From Chitinophagaceae bacterium IBVUCB1 (lineage in GTDB: Bacteria; Bacteroidota; Bacteroidia; Chitinophagales; Chitinophagaceae), in contig NFUW01000001.1 of the NCBI GenBank assembly GCA_002127285.1, positions 1,190,057-1,254,056 of the forward strand: a stretch of 64,000 nt of DNA, in the 5' to 3' direction. The notes under the pieces are model-generated. The model did not search any database and was not told the DNA's origin. It saw nothing but the letters and a program-made list of their open reading frames with translations. Each line of letters starts with the position of its first letter. The stretch's first letter is position 1. Below are positions 52,397 to 61,523 of the stretch, one piece after another. The translations under genes were made by a program, and so were the position numbers.

Positions 52397-53956
52397 ATGA
52401 ACAAAGAACTCATTATTAATGCTTCGGGCGAGGGTGTGGAAATAGCCTTGTTGGAAGATAAGAAACTGGTTGAACTGCATTATCAGGTTGGCCAGGATAA
52501 CTTTGCTGTAGGCGATTTGTACCTCGGCAAGGTTAAAAAACTGATGCCCGGCCTCAACGCCGCGTTTGTGGACGTGGGCTACGAAAAAGATGCTTTTCTG
52601 CATTATACAGACCTCAGCCCCTATTTTCGCTCATTGGTAAAGTTCACCAAAGAATCTATAGACGGCAATACAAGCTGGGGCGAAGATTTTGGCAAGTTTA
52701 AAAACGAAGCCGAAATAGTTAAGACAGGTAAGATAACCGAAGTAGCCAATCCCAAGCCCGAGATACTGGTGCAGATACTGAAAGAGCCCATATCTGCCAA
52801 AGGCCCGCGCCTTAGCTGCGAAATATCGCTGCCTGGGCGGTTTGTGGTAATGACACCATTTAACGATGTAGTAGCCATATCGCGCAAAATACATTCTGCA
52901 GAAGAGCGCAAACGCCTGCAAAAAATAGTAGAGTCCATCAAGCCCAAAAACTTTGGTGTGATAGTACGAACGGCTGCTGAAGGCAAGAATACCGCCGAAC
53001 TGCATGCCGACCTGCTGGCACTGGAGGATATGTGGAAGAATATGCAGCGCAGCCTGAAAGGAGCCAAAGCGCCGCAGATAATCATGAGCGAGCAGGACAA
53101 GACTACATCTATATTGCGCGACTTGCTGAGTGAGAGTTTTCAGAAAATAGTGGTGAATGACAAGAAGCTGCATGGCGAAACAAAAGAATACATAGCCCGT
53201 ATAGCACCTGAAAAGGAAGAGATTGTTACCTATCACAATGCAGGCATTGCTGTTTTTGACCAATATGGTATTACCAAACAGGTAAAAGCCTCTTTTGGCA
53301 AAACAGTCAACTTATCGAGTGGTGCATATCTAATCATAGAACATACAGAAGCACTGCATGTAATAGATGTAAACAGCGGCACACGCAGCAACGATTCGGG
53401 ACAAGAGCAAAACGCACTGGCTACCAATCTGGAAGCTGCAGAAGAGATAGCCCGCCAGATGCGCCTGCGCGATTTGGGTGGGATTATTATCATAGACTTC
53501 ATAGACATGAAGTTGCCCGATAATAAAAAACAACTGCTGGAAGCCGTAGAGAAATGTATGGCTAACGACAGGGCAAGGCATACCATACTACCCATATCCA
53601 AATTCGGGCTGATGCAGATAACACGTCAACGCCTGCGCCCCGAACTGAATATATCTACGGCCGAATTATGCCCATCGTGCAAGGGTACGGGCAAAATAGG
53701 ACCATCTATACTGATAGCCGACGAGATAGAAAAAGATGTTCGCTATTTGGTTGACCAAGGGCATCGCGACCTGTCGCTGCATATACACCCCATATTATCT
53801 GCCTACCTGACCAAAGGCAGCTTCTTCAAAAAGTCCATCCTCAAAAAATGGAATGCGCAATACAAAACCAAATTGCAGATTGTGGAAGACAATAATGCAG
53901 GCATTACCCAATACCAGTTTTTCGATAATAAGACAGAGGATCTGATAAAATTATAA
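52397..53956 (+). CDS. rng: Ribonuclease E/G family endoribonuclease
   Basis: A 519-residue RNase G-like enzyme that cleaves single-stranded RNA, for rRNA maturation and mRNA decay. An S1 RNA-binding domain occupies about residues 35-130. The catalytic part has HVIDVNSGTRS near residue 320 and IIIIDFIDMKLPDNK near 370, which carry the metal-binding Asp residues. The zinc-link-like CPSCKGTGKIG lies near residue 430, also found in RNase E/G. It lacks the long C-terminal scaffold of E. coli RNase E and begins like RNase G (MNKELIINASGEGVEIALLE). A terminator follows. Single gene. Confidence 0.93.
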   Translation: MNKELIINASGEGVEIALLEDKKLVELHYQVGQDNFAVGDLYLGKVKKLMPGLNAAFVDVGYEKDAFLHYTDLSPYFRSLVKFTKESIDGNTSWGEDFGKFKNEAEIVKTGKITEVANPKPEILVQILKEPISAKGPRLSCEISLPGRFVVMTPFNDVVAISRKIHSAEERKRLQKIVESIKPKNFGVIVRTAAEGKNTAELHADLLALEDMWKNMQRSLKGAKAPQIIMSEQDKTTSILRDLLSESFQKIVVNDKKLHGETKEYIARIAPEKEEIVTYHNAGIAVFDQYGITKQVKASFGKTVNLSSGAYLIIEHTEALHVIDVNSGTRSNDSGQEQNALATNLEAAEEIARQMRLRDLGGIIIIDFIDMKLPDNKKQLLEAVEKCMANDRARHTILPISKFGLMQITRQRLRPELNISTAELCPSCKGTGKIGPSILIADEIEKDVRYLVDQGHRDLSLHIHPILSAYLTKGSFFKKSILKKWNAQYKTKLQIVEDNNAGITQYQFFDNKTEDLIKL

Positions 53957-53960
53957 AAGC

Positions 53961-53988
53961 AAAAAGCGAGGTATATACCTCGCTTTTT
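53961..53988 (+). terminator. Intrinsic terminator of the RNase G gene
   Basis: A 12-bp stem AAAAAGCGAGGT / ACCTCGCTTTTT with loop ATAT, followed by more T residues. Confidence 0.85.
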
Positions 53989-54068
53989 TTAGGATAAATC
54001 CACCCTCTGAAACCATTCAGTATAGAGGACTAATCCTTTCCTTGCTTTAGCTTGCAATCGGGGGTGTA

Positions 54069-54860
54069 TTAATTGATGTTGATATTTTTTACGATGGCTT
54101 GTTCTTTGATGAACACATATTTTTTGCCGCCGATGGTATTAATCAGGTATTTGAAAGGGCATACTTGCATTAAAGCTGTATTGTCTGATACAGTAGGCAA
54201 ACTTGATAAATCAGAAGTGCTGATGGTGATGCTGCCTGCCGTTGCAGAATAGCCTTTTGTGAACGATGAGCTACCTGCAGCTATTACAACATATACTGAG
54301 TCGGCACCGCTAACGGTAGATGAATTGAGTGTGAGTGTAACACCGCTCGACTTGGTAACACTTGTTGGCAATGTACCTGAATAGTTAGGGAACGTACCCA
54401 TATGGTCGTAAGAGAAAGCTGCCACGCTACCCGCACCGCCAACGCTCCAGCTTGATTTAGAGCTTGACCCGCTGCCGAAGTTGAGGCTGGATGGTGTCAT
54501 GCCTGTAGTAGCCAGTTTATTGTAGCTGTTGTTGGTTTGTTTTTCAAGTGCAGTACCATTTACAGATACCGTGCCTGCATCTGCAAACGTAGTGCCGCCG
54601 GGGGTAGTGTAGAATACTGCAGTGCCTATTTCTGAAATCAGAGATATAGGAATGGGTGAGCCTGTAGGTTGCGTAGAATAGTCCATCTTGATGCTGATAA
54701 GTGCACCGCTAATATCGTTGCCGGATGGAGTCGGTGTTGGTGGTGTAGGTCCGCTTGGCGTGGGAGTAGGAGTAGGTGTGGGAGTAGTAGTAGTCGTTTT
54801 TTTATCGCAAGAAGCGAATACAATCATTGCAGATGCTACAAATAATAATAACTTTTTCAT
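54069..54860 (-). CDS. Lipoprotein with Thr/Pro-rich linker
   Basis: A 263-residue lipoprotein. The signal ends in VFASC (lipidated Cys near residue 18), then comes a linker of Thr-Pro repeats (about residues 23-48; TPTPTPTPSGPTPPTPTPSG). The mature domain is Ser/Thr/Gly-rich and beta-like, with LNFGSGSSSKSSWSVGGAGSVAAFS; no named family recognised. The linker is a spacer as in many surface lipoproteins. Read in the other direction the repetitive stretch could look like a coding ORF, but the lipoprotein signal favours this strand. Confidence 0.7.
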   Translation of the reverse strand: MKKLLLFVASAMIVFASCDKKTTTTTPTPTPTPTPSGPTPPTPTPSGNDISGALISIKMDYSTQPTGSPIPISLISEIGTAVFYTTPGGTTFADAGTVSVNGTALEKQTNNSYNKLATTGMTPSSLNFGSGSSSKSSWSVGGAGSVAAFSYDHMGTFPNYSGTLPTSVTKSSGVTLTLNSSTVSGADSVYVVIAAGSSSFTKGYSATAGSITISTSDLSSLPTVSDNTALMQVCPFKYLINTIGGKKYVFIKEQAIVKNININ

Positions 54861-54978
54861 ATAAAAGGAGATTTGCGTTAAACAATAGATTTATCCATTG
54901 CTACAAAAGTATAGCCGCCATGGCGGCGGCTAAATACAAGTATCGAGGTATTTTTATCTGCGTACCAGCACGGATGCG

Positions 54979-55623
54979 CTATATCAGGTTGCGCTCCATC
55001 GCATATTTGATAAGCCCTACAACGGATTTATTGTTCGTTTTGCGCAGCATGTTTTTACGGTGTGTTTCTACCGTACGCTCGCTGATGAATAGTGTGTCGG
55101 CAATTTGTGCATTGCTGTATTCTTGTGCTATCAGTTTCAATACTTCCAGTTCGCGCTCGGTTAGCTTGGCTTCTTCGGGCTCGTTCAGTCTTTTTTGTTG
55201 CTGCACTACCATCGTGGTTATCTTCTCCGATACTTCAGACGAAAAATACATTTTGCCCTGTGCTACCTGCCGTATGGCATCTACCAGTTCTTTGTCATTA
55301 ACGTTTTTCAGCAAATAACCATTCACACCCGCCTCTATCATATCCATAATATGCCCTGCATCGTCGTGCATAGACAAGGTGATGACAAAAACATCGGGGT
55401 AAAACTCTTTTATTTTTCTAGTAAGCACATCGCCACTCATGGCCGGCATATTGATATCAATCAGTGCTATATGCGGATTTGTGTTCTTGATATCGTCGAA
55501 AAGAGAAGCACCATTGTCGTACATGCCTGCTACTTCTATATCAGCATATTTTTGCAACATGGCACACAAACCATCCAGCAATATGTGGTGGTCGTCTGCA
55601 ATTACTATCCTTGTTTTGCTCAT
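54979..55623 (-). CDS. NarL/FixJ-family response regulator
   Basis: A 214-residue two-component regulator. The receiver domain (about residues 1-120) has the acidic pocket IADDHH, the phospho-acceptor Asp in ALIDINMPAMSGD (near 55), and the switch Thr/Lys region (VITLSMHDDA, YLLKNV). The LuxR-type helix-turn-helix (about 150-214) reads LTERELEVLKLIAQEYSNAQIADTLFISERTVETHRKNMLRK. The cognate histidine kinase is not adjacent, so this is an orphan or trans-acting regulator. Monocistronic on the minus strand; upstream is a short gap before mfd. Confidence 0.93.
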   Translation of the reverse strand: MSKTRIVIADDHHILLDGLCAMLQKYADIEVAGMYDNGASLFDDIKNTNPHIALIDINMPAMSGDVLTRKIKEFYPDVFVITLSMHDDAGHIMDMIEAGVNGYLLKNVNDKELVDAIRQVAQGKMYFSSEVSEKITTMVVQQQKRLNEPEEAKLTERELEVLKLIAQEYSNAQIADTLFISERTVETHRKNMLRKTNNKSVVGLIKYAMERNLI

Positions 55624-55719
55624 ACCTGCGTAAGGTATTCGGGGGTGTAAAAATCAAGGGGTTAGCCTTCGTATCGCCAGCAAGATACACAAACAAGTTT
55701 GCAGAAAAAAGAAGCTTTG

Positions 55720-58700
55720 TTATGGATGCGCTATTTTTTGGCTATTGCTGATACCTTCTAAAAACCAAAGCACATCGCCCATATTCTTCACTTTATCTAC
55801 CAACAGCATAAAGTTTTTGCCTACCTGTTTCAGCCTTGCGTTGTTAGTATGCTTTTGTATATATGCCATCATGTGATTGAAAGTGGCTGACTCGAAATAG
55901 GGCGAATCAGGGTTGCTGACAAAGTAGAGGCGCATTTGCTGGTTCTTCAATATCAGCTTTTCAAATCCCAACTCTTTTGCAATGCTGCGGCAGCGCAGGG
56001 TAGTAAACAATTCCTGCACTTGTGGTGGTATGGGTCCAAAGCGGTCTTGCAATTCAGCAGCAAAGGCTTTCAGTTTTTCTTCGTCTTCAATATCATCCAG
56101 TTGTGTATAGAGCGATAGCCTTTCGGTAATGCTTTCTACATAGCTATCGGGTATCAGTATTTCAAGGTCGGTATCTATGGTGCAGTCGCTCACATAGTCG
56201 CGCTTGCGTTCCAGTTCTTCGATGAATACATCTTTGAAATCGCTGGTCTTCAATTCGCGCATAGCTTCTGCCAGTATCTTCTGATACATTTCAAAACCTA
56301 TTTCTGCAATAAAACCGCTTTGCTCTCCACCCAGCAAATTACCTGCACCCCGTATATCTAGGTCGCGCATAGCTATCTGGAAGCCGCTGCCCAGCTCGTT
56401 AAACTGTTCCAATGTTTGCAGGCGTTTGCGACTATCGTTGGGTAGTGTGCTGGTGGGCGGAGCTATCAGGTAGCAGAATGCTTTTTTGTTATTTCGCCCT
56501 ACGCGCCCGCGTAGCTGGTGCAAATCACTTAACCCGAATTGGTGCGCGTTATTGATAATGATGGTATTGGCATTGGATATATCTACACCGCTTTCTACTA
56601 TATTGGTACAGCAAAGCACATCATACTTTTTCTCTATGAAATCAAACAATGCTTCTTCCAGTTTGTTTCCCTCCATTTGCCCGTGTGCCATACCTATTTC
56701 CAAGTCAGGACACAAGTTGCGCAGCAGGTTCACCATCTCAGGCAGGCTCTGCACACGATTGTGTACAAAATAAACCTGTCCGCCACGTTCTGCTTCAAAA
56801 TAAATAGCATCACGAATAGCGTATTCGTCAAACACCATTATCTCTGTATGAACGGGCTGACGGTTGGGTGGTGGTGTATTGATGATACTCAAATCGCGTG
56901 CGCTCATCAATGAAAACTGCAAAGTGCGTGGTATAGGTGTAGCGGTAAGTGTTAGCGTATCTACGTTCGATTTTAACTGACGTAATTTCTCTTTTGCCGC
57001 CACACCGAATTTCTGTTCTTCGTCTATCACCAACAAGCCGAGGTCTTTGAACTTCACATCCTTGCCCAATATGGCATGTGTACCGATGATGATATCTATC
57101 TTCCCTTCTTCCAGCTTTTTCAGTGTTTCTTTTTTCTCCTTTGTACTCTTGAAGCGGTTGACGTAATCTACCGTACATGGAAAATCTCGCAGGCGTTCTT
57201 TAAATGTTTGATAGTGTTGAAAAGCCAATATGGTTGTTGGCACCAATATGGCAGCCTGCTTGCTATCTCCCACCGCCTTAAATGCAGCACGGATGGCTAC
57301 TTCCGTTTTGCCAAAACCTACATCGCCACATACCAGTCTGTCCATCGGCGATGGCGATTCCATATCGCGCTTCACATCTGCCGTTGCCTTGCTTTGGTCG
57401 GGCGTGTCTTCGTAAAAGAAAGATGCTTCCAGTTCGGTTTGCAAATAACTATCGGGGCTATGTGCAAAGCCTTGTGATGCCTTGCGTTTGGCATATAGTT
57501 TTATCAGGTCGCTGGCAATATCTTTTACCTGCTTCTTAGTTTTGTTCTTCAGCTTTTCCCAAGCATCGCTGCCCAGCTTGTTTACTTTGGGTTGTGTGCC
57601 TTCTTTGCCTGTGTACTTACTTATTTTGTGCAGCGAGTTGATGTTGACATACAGCACATCATTATCGCGGTATATAATGCGGATGGCTTCCTGCATATTG
57701 CCATTCACATCTATTTTTTGCAGCCCGCTGTATACGCCCACGCCGTGGTCTATATGCGTTACATAATCGCCTGGCTGTAGCTCGCGCAAGGCACGCATGG
57801 TCAGTGCCTTGCCTTTGGTATATGCCTGTTTTACCTTGTATTTATGGTAACGCTGAAATATCTGATGGTCGGTATAACAGAGAATTTTTTTCTCATGGTC
57901 TATAAACCCTTTGCTGATGGCAGTTGGTAATGGTACAAAATTTATCTGCGCATTCAGGTCTTCAAATATGCTGCGCAGGCGTTCAAGTTGTTTAGGGTTT
58001 TCGGCAAATATATAGGGTGTGTATTGCTGTGCACTACGCTTTTGTAAATCGTCTATCAGCATATTGAACTGCCTGTTGAATACAGGTTGTTCTTCCGTAG
58101 CAAATTGCAACGTATTAGGTTCATCGCCTGTTATTCTTTCCAGCGAATGATTGTACCATTCTACAAGGTGGCGTTTTTTTATTTGAGCTGCCCACTGTTC
58201 GCCTGTTTCAAAATCATCTTTGGTTATTTCTTTCAGCCAATCCTCATCATGGTCTATCGCTATCTGCCCAAGCGTAAAACTATCGGGCAGGTCTTGTTCC
58301 ATTTTGCCAATCCTGCCAATAGTAAAGTCAAGGTCTTTGGCCCATACCACCGTGTTTTGTGGCAGGTAATCGAGCAAGGATATTTTTTCTTTGGTATCAA
58401 ATTTTGTTTCGATGTTGGGTAGAATAGATACTTGCAGCAGTTTGCGTTCAGACAACTGCGTTTCAGGATTGAAGATGCGAATGCTATCCACCTCGTTGCC
58501 AAACAATTCTAAACGATATGGATGTTCATTGCCGAAAGAATATATATCCAATATGCCACCTCGCATGGCAAACTGCCCCGGTTCGTACACAAAATCTTCA
58601 CGCTTAAAACCAAGCGCAACGAATTTTTGCATCAAAGCATCTACCTGCAGGTTTTCGCCTACTTTGATGCTTATCATATTGCCCGATAGTGTTTTGGGGT

Positions 58701-59109
58701 TCACTACTTTTTCAAACAGTGCTTCGGGGTAGGTAACCAGTACTTTTTTGTGTACACGCTCGCCGCTGAATTTGGTCAACGCTTCTGTTCGCAACATCAC
58801 GTGGCTACTATTCAGTTCGTTGTAATGCCCTGCGCGTTTGAAAGAATCGGGGAAAAAGCAAATATCCAATGCACCCGTCAGGTGTTCGAGGTCATTGTGA
58901 AAATAGGCAGCTTCTTCTTTATCGTTCAGGATAAACAGGTGGTTTGCATCGCTTTGTTGCCATACGGCAGTAGCTATCATATTCACAGCAGAGCCGCGCA
59001 GGTTATCCAGATAGGCACGTATAGCAGGTTGTGGCAATGAGATGCCTGCCGCTAATTGTTTTAAGCGGATATCATTTTGATACAAACCCAGCAACACCTG
59101 CAAATTCAT
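55720..59109 (-). CDS. mfd: Transcription-repair coupling factor Mfd
   Basis: Mfd removes RNA polymerase stalled at DNA lesions and recruits UvrA. The 1129-residue protein has all domains in order: the UvrB-like N-terminal modules, the RNA-polymerase interacting Tudor-like module near residues 440-510 (LQPGDYVTHIDHGVGVYSG), and the superfamily 2 translocase with GDVGFGKTEVAIRAAF (near 591), DEEQKFGV (near 693), and LTATPIPRTLQFS, followed by the TRG and C-terminal UvrA-binding domain. Slightly shorter than the 1148 residues of E. coli. A TAAATTTG element ends 8 bases before the ATG. Confidence 0.97.
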   Translation of the reverse strand: MNLQVLLGLYQNDIRLKQLAAGISLPQPAIRAYLDNLRGSAVNMIATAVWQQSDANHLFILNDKEEAAYFHNDLEHLTGALDICFFPDSFKRAGHYNELNSSHVMLRTEALTKFSGERVHKKVLVTYPEALFEKVVNPKTLSGNMISIKVGENLQVDALMQKFVALGFKREDFVYEPGQFAMRGGILDIYSFGNEHPYRLELFGNEVDSIRIFNPETQLSERKLLQVSILPNIETKFDTKEKISLLDYLPQNTVVWAKDLDFTIGRIGKMEQDLPDSFTLGQIAIDHDEDWLKEITKDDFETGEQWAAQIKKRHLVEWYNHSLERITGDEPNTLQFATEEQPVFNRQFNMLIDDLQKRSAQQYTPYIFAENPKQLERLRSIFEDLNAQINFVPLPTAISKGFIDHEKKILCYTDHQIFQRYHKYKVKQAYTKGKALTMRALRELQPGDYVTHIDHGVGVYSGLQKIDVNGNMQEAIRIIYRDNDVLYVNINSLHKISKYTGKEGTQPKVNKLGSDAWEKLKNKTKKQVKDIASDLIKLYAKRKASQGFAHSPDSYLQTELEASFFYEDTPDQSKATADVKRDMESPSPMDRLVCGDVGFGKTEVAIRAAFKAVGDSKQAAILVPTTILAFQHYQTFKERLRDFPCTVDYVNRFKSTKEKKETLKKLEEGKIDIIIGTHAILGKDVKFKDLGLLVIDEEQKFGVAAKEKLRQLKSNVDTLTLTATPIPRTLQFSLMSARDLSIINTPPPNRQPVHTEIMVFDEYAIRDAIYFEAERGGQVYFVHNRVQSLPEMVNLLRNLCPDLEIGMAHGQMEGNKLEEALFDFIEKKYDVLCCTNIVESGVDISNANTIIINNAHQFGLSDLHQLRGRVGRNNKKAFCYLIAPPTSTLPNDSRKRLQTLEQFNELGSGFQIAMRDLDIRGAGNLLGGEQSGFIAEIGFEMYQKILAEAMRELKTSDFKDVFIEELERKRDYVSDCTIDTDLEILIPDSYVESITERLSLYTQLDDIEDEEKLKAFAAELQDRFGPIPPQVQELFTTLRCRSIAKELGFEKLILKNQQMRLYFVSNPDSPYFESATFNHMMAYIQKHTNNARLKQVGKNFMLLVDKVKNMGDVLWFLEGISNSQKIAHP

Positions 59110-59116
59110 GCGGCTG

Positions 59117-59124
59117 CAAATTTA
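59117..59124 (-). promoter_or_regulatory. Minus-7 promoter element of mfd
   Basis: Minus-strand TAAATTTG fits TAnnTTTG exactly; the mRNA would begin at or a few bases before the ATG at 59109. Confidence 0.55.
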
Positions 59125-59183
59125 GTGGAAAGCAGGCAGTAAACCTCGTATATTAGCTGTAACTTCAATAACAAATATCAGGT

Positions 59184-59438
59184 ATGAGAAACATAGTAAT
59201 GCTTGCCGCAACCGTTGTCTGCTTCGCTTCTTGCAGTGGATGGGATGGCGACAGCAAAAAGTCTTTTCATAGTAGTTGTGTAGAAAGCATGAGAGGTATA
59301 GGCAAAACAGAAGCCGAAGCAAAATCGGCTTGCGATTGCAGGCTGGAACTGGTAATGAAAAAATACCCCAGCGTAGAAGAAGCATTGGAAAATATGGACA
59401 AAATAGCCTCTGACCCCGAAATAGCTGCTTGTAAGTAA
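59184..59438 (+). CDS. Small cysteine-containing lipoprotein
   Basis: An 84-residue lipoprotein with the lipobox CFASC, lipidated Cys near residue 17. The mature part is about 68 residues, with four more cysteines (SSCVES, SACDCRLEL, AACK) that may form disulfides or bind a metal, and a helical Glu/Lys-rich body. No named family is recognised. It lies in the 74-base gap beyond the mfd start and is convergent with the hydroxyacyl-CoA dehydrogenase gene, whose stop is 2 bases away. Confidence 0.65.
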   Translation: MRNIVMLAATVVCFASCSGWDGDSKKSFHSSCVESMRGIGKTEAEAKSACDCRLELVMKKYPSVEEALENMDKIASDPEIAACK

Positions 59439-59439
59439 A

Positions 59440-60600
59440 CTACAGAAACTTCTTATTGTCAGCCGCCATTTTGCGTAGCAATACACTGGCGCGGTAGCGA
59501 TCTTCGCGATAGTCGTTATATAAACCATCCAATACAGAGAGGCATTTTGCTGCTCCCCATTCATCGCACCATTGCAATAGCCCTTTGGGATAGTTTACAC
59601 CTTTTGTCATAGCCAATTCCAAATCTAATGCAGATGCGATTTTCAGGTGCAAAGCCTCTACAGCTTCGTTTATCAGCATGGCGATAATGCGTTCTGCTAT
59701 TTTGTTGCCAAGAGCAATATCTTTTGTTGGTTCGGGTTGCACTGCACCTTCTGCATAATTATAAAAGCCGCGCCCTGTTTTGCGCCCCAGCCAGCCGGCT
59801 TCCAACAAGCGTTTTTGAGAGAATGACGGTTTATATCGCGGGTCGTAAAAGAAAGACTGAAATACTGTTTCTGTTACTACATAGTTTACATCGTGCCCTA
59901 TATAGTCTGTTAGTGTGAATGGCCCCATGCGAAAGCCCGCTATCTCCGTCATCGCCCAGTCAATGGTTGGTATGTCTGCGATGCCTTCTTCGTATATGCG
60001 TATCGCCTCTCCGTAAAAAGGGCGCGCTACACGGTTGACAATAAAGCCCGGTGTATCTTTTGTTATTACAGGTACTTTGCCCCATGCTGCCATCAGTGTT
60101 TTGCAGGTTTCAACCAAAGCAGCATCTGTTTGTACGGCAGGTATTATTTCTACCAGTGCCATCAATGGTGCAGGATTGAAAAAATGCAAGCCTATAACCC
60201 TGTCGGCTTTTTTACACGCAGCGGCAATAGATGTAACGGATAGTGACGAGGTATTGGTAGCCAGTAAGCAATCAGCACTTACTACCGCTTCTACATCTGC
60301 AAATACTTTTTTCTTTATTTCCAGATTTTCAATGATAGCTTCAATGATTAATCCACAAGAGGCAAACGCATTTATATCTGTTGCAAATTCAAAGTGGTTC
60401 ATCACTTCATCTGCATTGGCTATTTTACCTTTCTCAGCCAGCTTACTCATGGTAGCAGTAAGTGATGCTTTTGCTTTATCCAACGCTGTAGTATTTGCAT
60501 CAAATAATATTACGCGGTGTCCTGCCATAGCTGCTACCTGCGCTATACCGCTACCCATTGCCCCTGCACCTATTACACCTACGATTGCCTCTTTATTCAT
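59440..60600 (-). CDS. 3-hydroxyacyl-CoA dehydrogenase
   Basis: A 386-residue NAD-dependent dehydrogenase. The ATG at 60600 is used; the frame extends 11 codons upstream but the family begins at MNKEAIVGVIGAGAMGSGIA, the Rossmann loop. Further motifs: LLATNTSSLSVTSIAA, the catalytic His in GLHFFNPAPLMALVEIIP near residue 140, and KDTPGFIVNRVARPFYGEAI. A second, shorter 3HCDH C-terminal domain follows (about 290-386), making it longer than the 280-residue FadB2/Hbd type. It oxidises 3-hydroxyacyl-CoA in beta-oxidation, phenylacetate or butyrate metabolism. The start overlaps the upstream transporter gene end by 8 bases, so they are co-expressed. Confidence 0.87.
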   Translation of the reverse strand: MNKEAIVGVIGAGAMGSGIAQVAAMAGHRVILFDANTTALDKAKASLTATMSKLAEKGKIANADEVMNHFEFATDINAFASCGLIIEAIIENLEIKKKVFADVEAVVSADCLLATNTSSLSVTSIAAACKKADRVIGLHFFNPAPLMALVEIIPAVQTDAALVETCKTLMAAWGKVPVITKDTPGFIVNRVARPFYGEAIRIYEEGIADIPTIDWAMTEIAGFRMGPFTLTDYIGHDVNYVVTETVFQSFFYDPRYKPSFSQKRLLEAGWLGRKTGRGFYNYAEGAVQPEPTKDIALGNKIAERIIAMLINEAVEALHLKIASALDLELAMTKGVNYPKGLLQWCDEWGAAKCLSVLDGLYNDYREDRYRASVLLRKMAADNKKFL

Positions 60601-61498
60601 TGATTGCTTTTTTCTTAAATCCGAAGTTAACAAGATATACGCCAGTAAAAATAAGTATTGTAGCCAGCAACTTTACCCATGTCAGTTCTTCGCCCGTTAC
60701 AACTATAGAAATGATAGCGGCGAAGATGGGTTGCAGGTATATATATGCACCGGCGGTTGAAGGGCTTAAATGCCTGAGCGCGTAGATGTTCCACAAATAG
60801 GTAAAGAACGTAACGCAGATAACAATAAATGCAACGGCCGCATAATCGCTTGCCTGAAATAATTGCCAGTTGATAGCTGCAAAATGCGGATAACCGAATG
60901 GCAATACAAACAGAAAGCCGAAGAAGAATACCCACCTGATGACGATGATGGGGCGGTAGCGCTGCATCAATGGTTTTATCATTACCAGATAAATGGCATA
61001 GGATCCAGCATTAAGGAATACAAACAAATCGCCTAACGCAGAGTTGCCCGTCATGGTGATTTCCTTACCTGCACTCATGAGTAAAAATGCGCCACCAATA
61101 CCCATGAGCAGACCTATGGCCTTTTCAGTTTTCAACCTTTCTTTCAGTACAAATAGTGCTATGATGGTGATAAGCAATGGTGTACTCATCATAATAAGTG
61201 ATGCGTGTATGGGAAGTGTAAGGTTCAGTCCCAGAAAAAACAGCATCTGATTGAGTGCCACACCAAACAAACCACCCAATGCCAATATCAACCAATCTTT
61301 CTTTTCAATCTTGGTGCGAAATTTTTTGCCAGCGAGGTAGCTCAGCCAAAACAACACCATTACTACACTAACACGAATGAAGATGAACCCAAGCGGCTGT
61401 ATCAGCCTCGGCATGATTTGCTTGGCTACTGTAAAGCCTGCCCCGTAAAACAGGTTGGCTCCTAATAATGCTGCATGCGCTTTGAGGCGGTCGTTCAT
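60593..61498 (-). CDS. EamA/DMT-family transporter
   Basis: A 301-residue inner-membrane protein with ten hydrophobic helices in two EamA repeats. The first begins near residue 8 (AALLGANLFYGAGFTVAKQIM), the second near 150 (GDLFVFLNAGSYAIYLVMI), with the typical AGAYIYLQPIFAAIISIVVTGEELTWVKLLATILIFTGVYL end. Members export metabolites or amino acids; substrate unknown. The start at 61498 is used, as the frame upstream of it (18 codons) is outside the family. A TATCTTTG element lies just before. The gene overlaps the hydroxyacyl-CoA dehydrogenase by 8 bases. Confidence 0.88.
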   Translation of the reverse strand: MNDRLKAHAALLGANLFYGAGFTVAKQIMPRLIQPLGFIFIRVSVVMVLFWLSYLAGKKFRTKIEKKDWLILALGGLFGVALNQMLFFLGLNLTLPIHASLIMMSTPLLITIIALFVLKERLKTEKAIGLLMGIGGAFLLMSAGKEITMTGNSALGDLFVFLNAGSYAIYLVMIKPLMQRYRPIIVIRWVFFFGFLFVLPFGYPHFAAINWQLFQASDYAAVAFIVICVTFFTYLWNIYALRHLSPSTAGAYIYLQPIFAAIISIVVTGEELTWVKLLATILIFTGVYLVNFGFKKKAINE

Positions 61499-61504
61499 CG
61501 GGCG

Positions 61505-61512
61505 CAAAGATA
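61505..61512 (-). promoter_or_regulatory. Minus-7 promoter element of the EamA gene
   Basis: Minus-strand TATCTTTG fits TAnnTTTG exactly and ends 7 bases before the ATG at 61498, suggesting a nearly leaderless mRNA. Confidence 0.55.
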
Positions 61513-61523
61513 ATACCCTGGCA

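Noticed and set aside
54638-54823. Overlapping frame in the Thr/Pro repeat of the lipoprotein
   Set aside because: Repetitive DNA keeps several frames open; the lipoprotein signal in the other frame explains the region.
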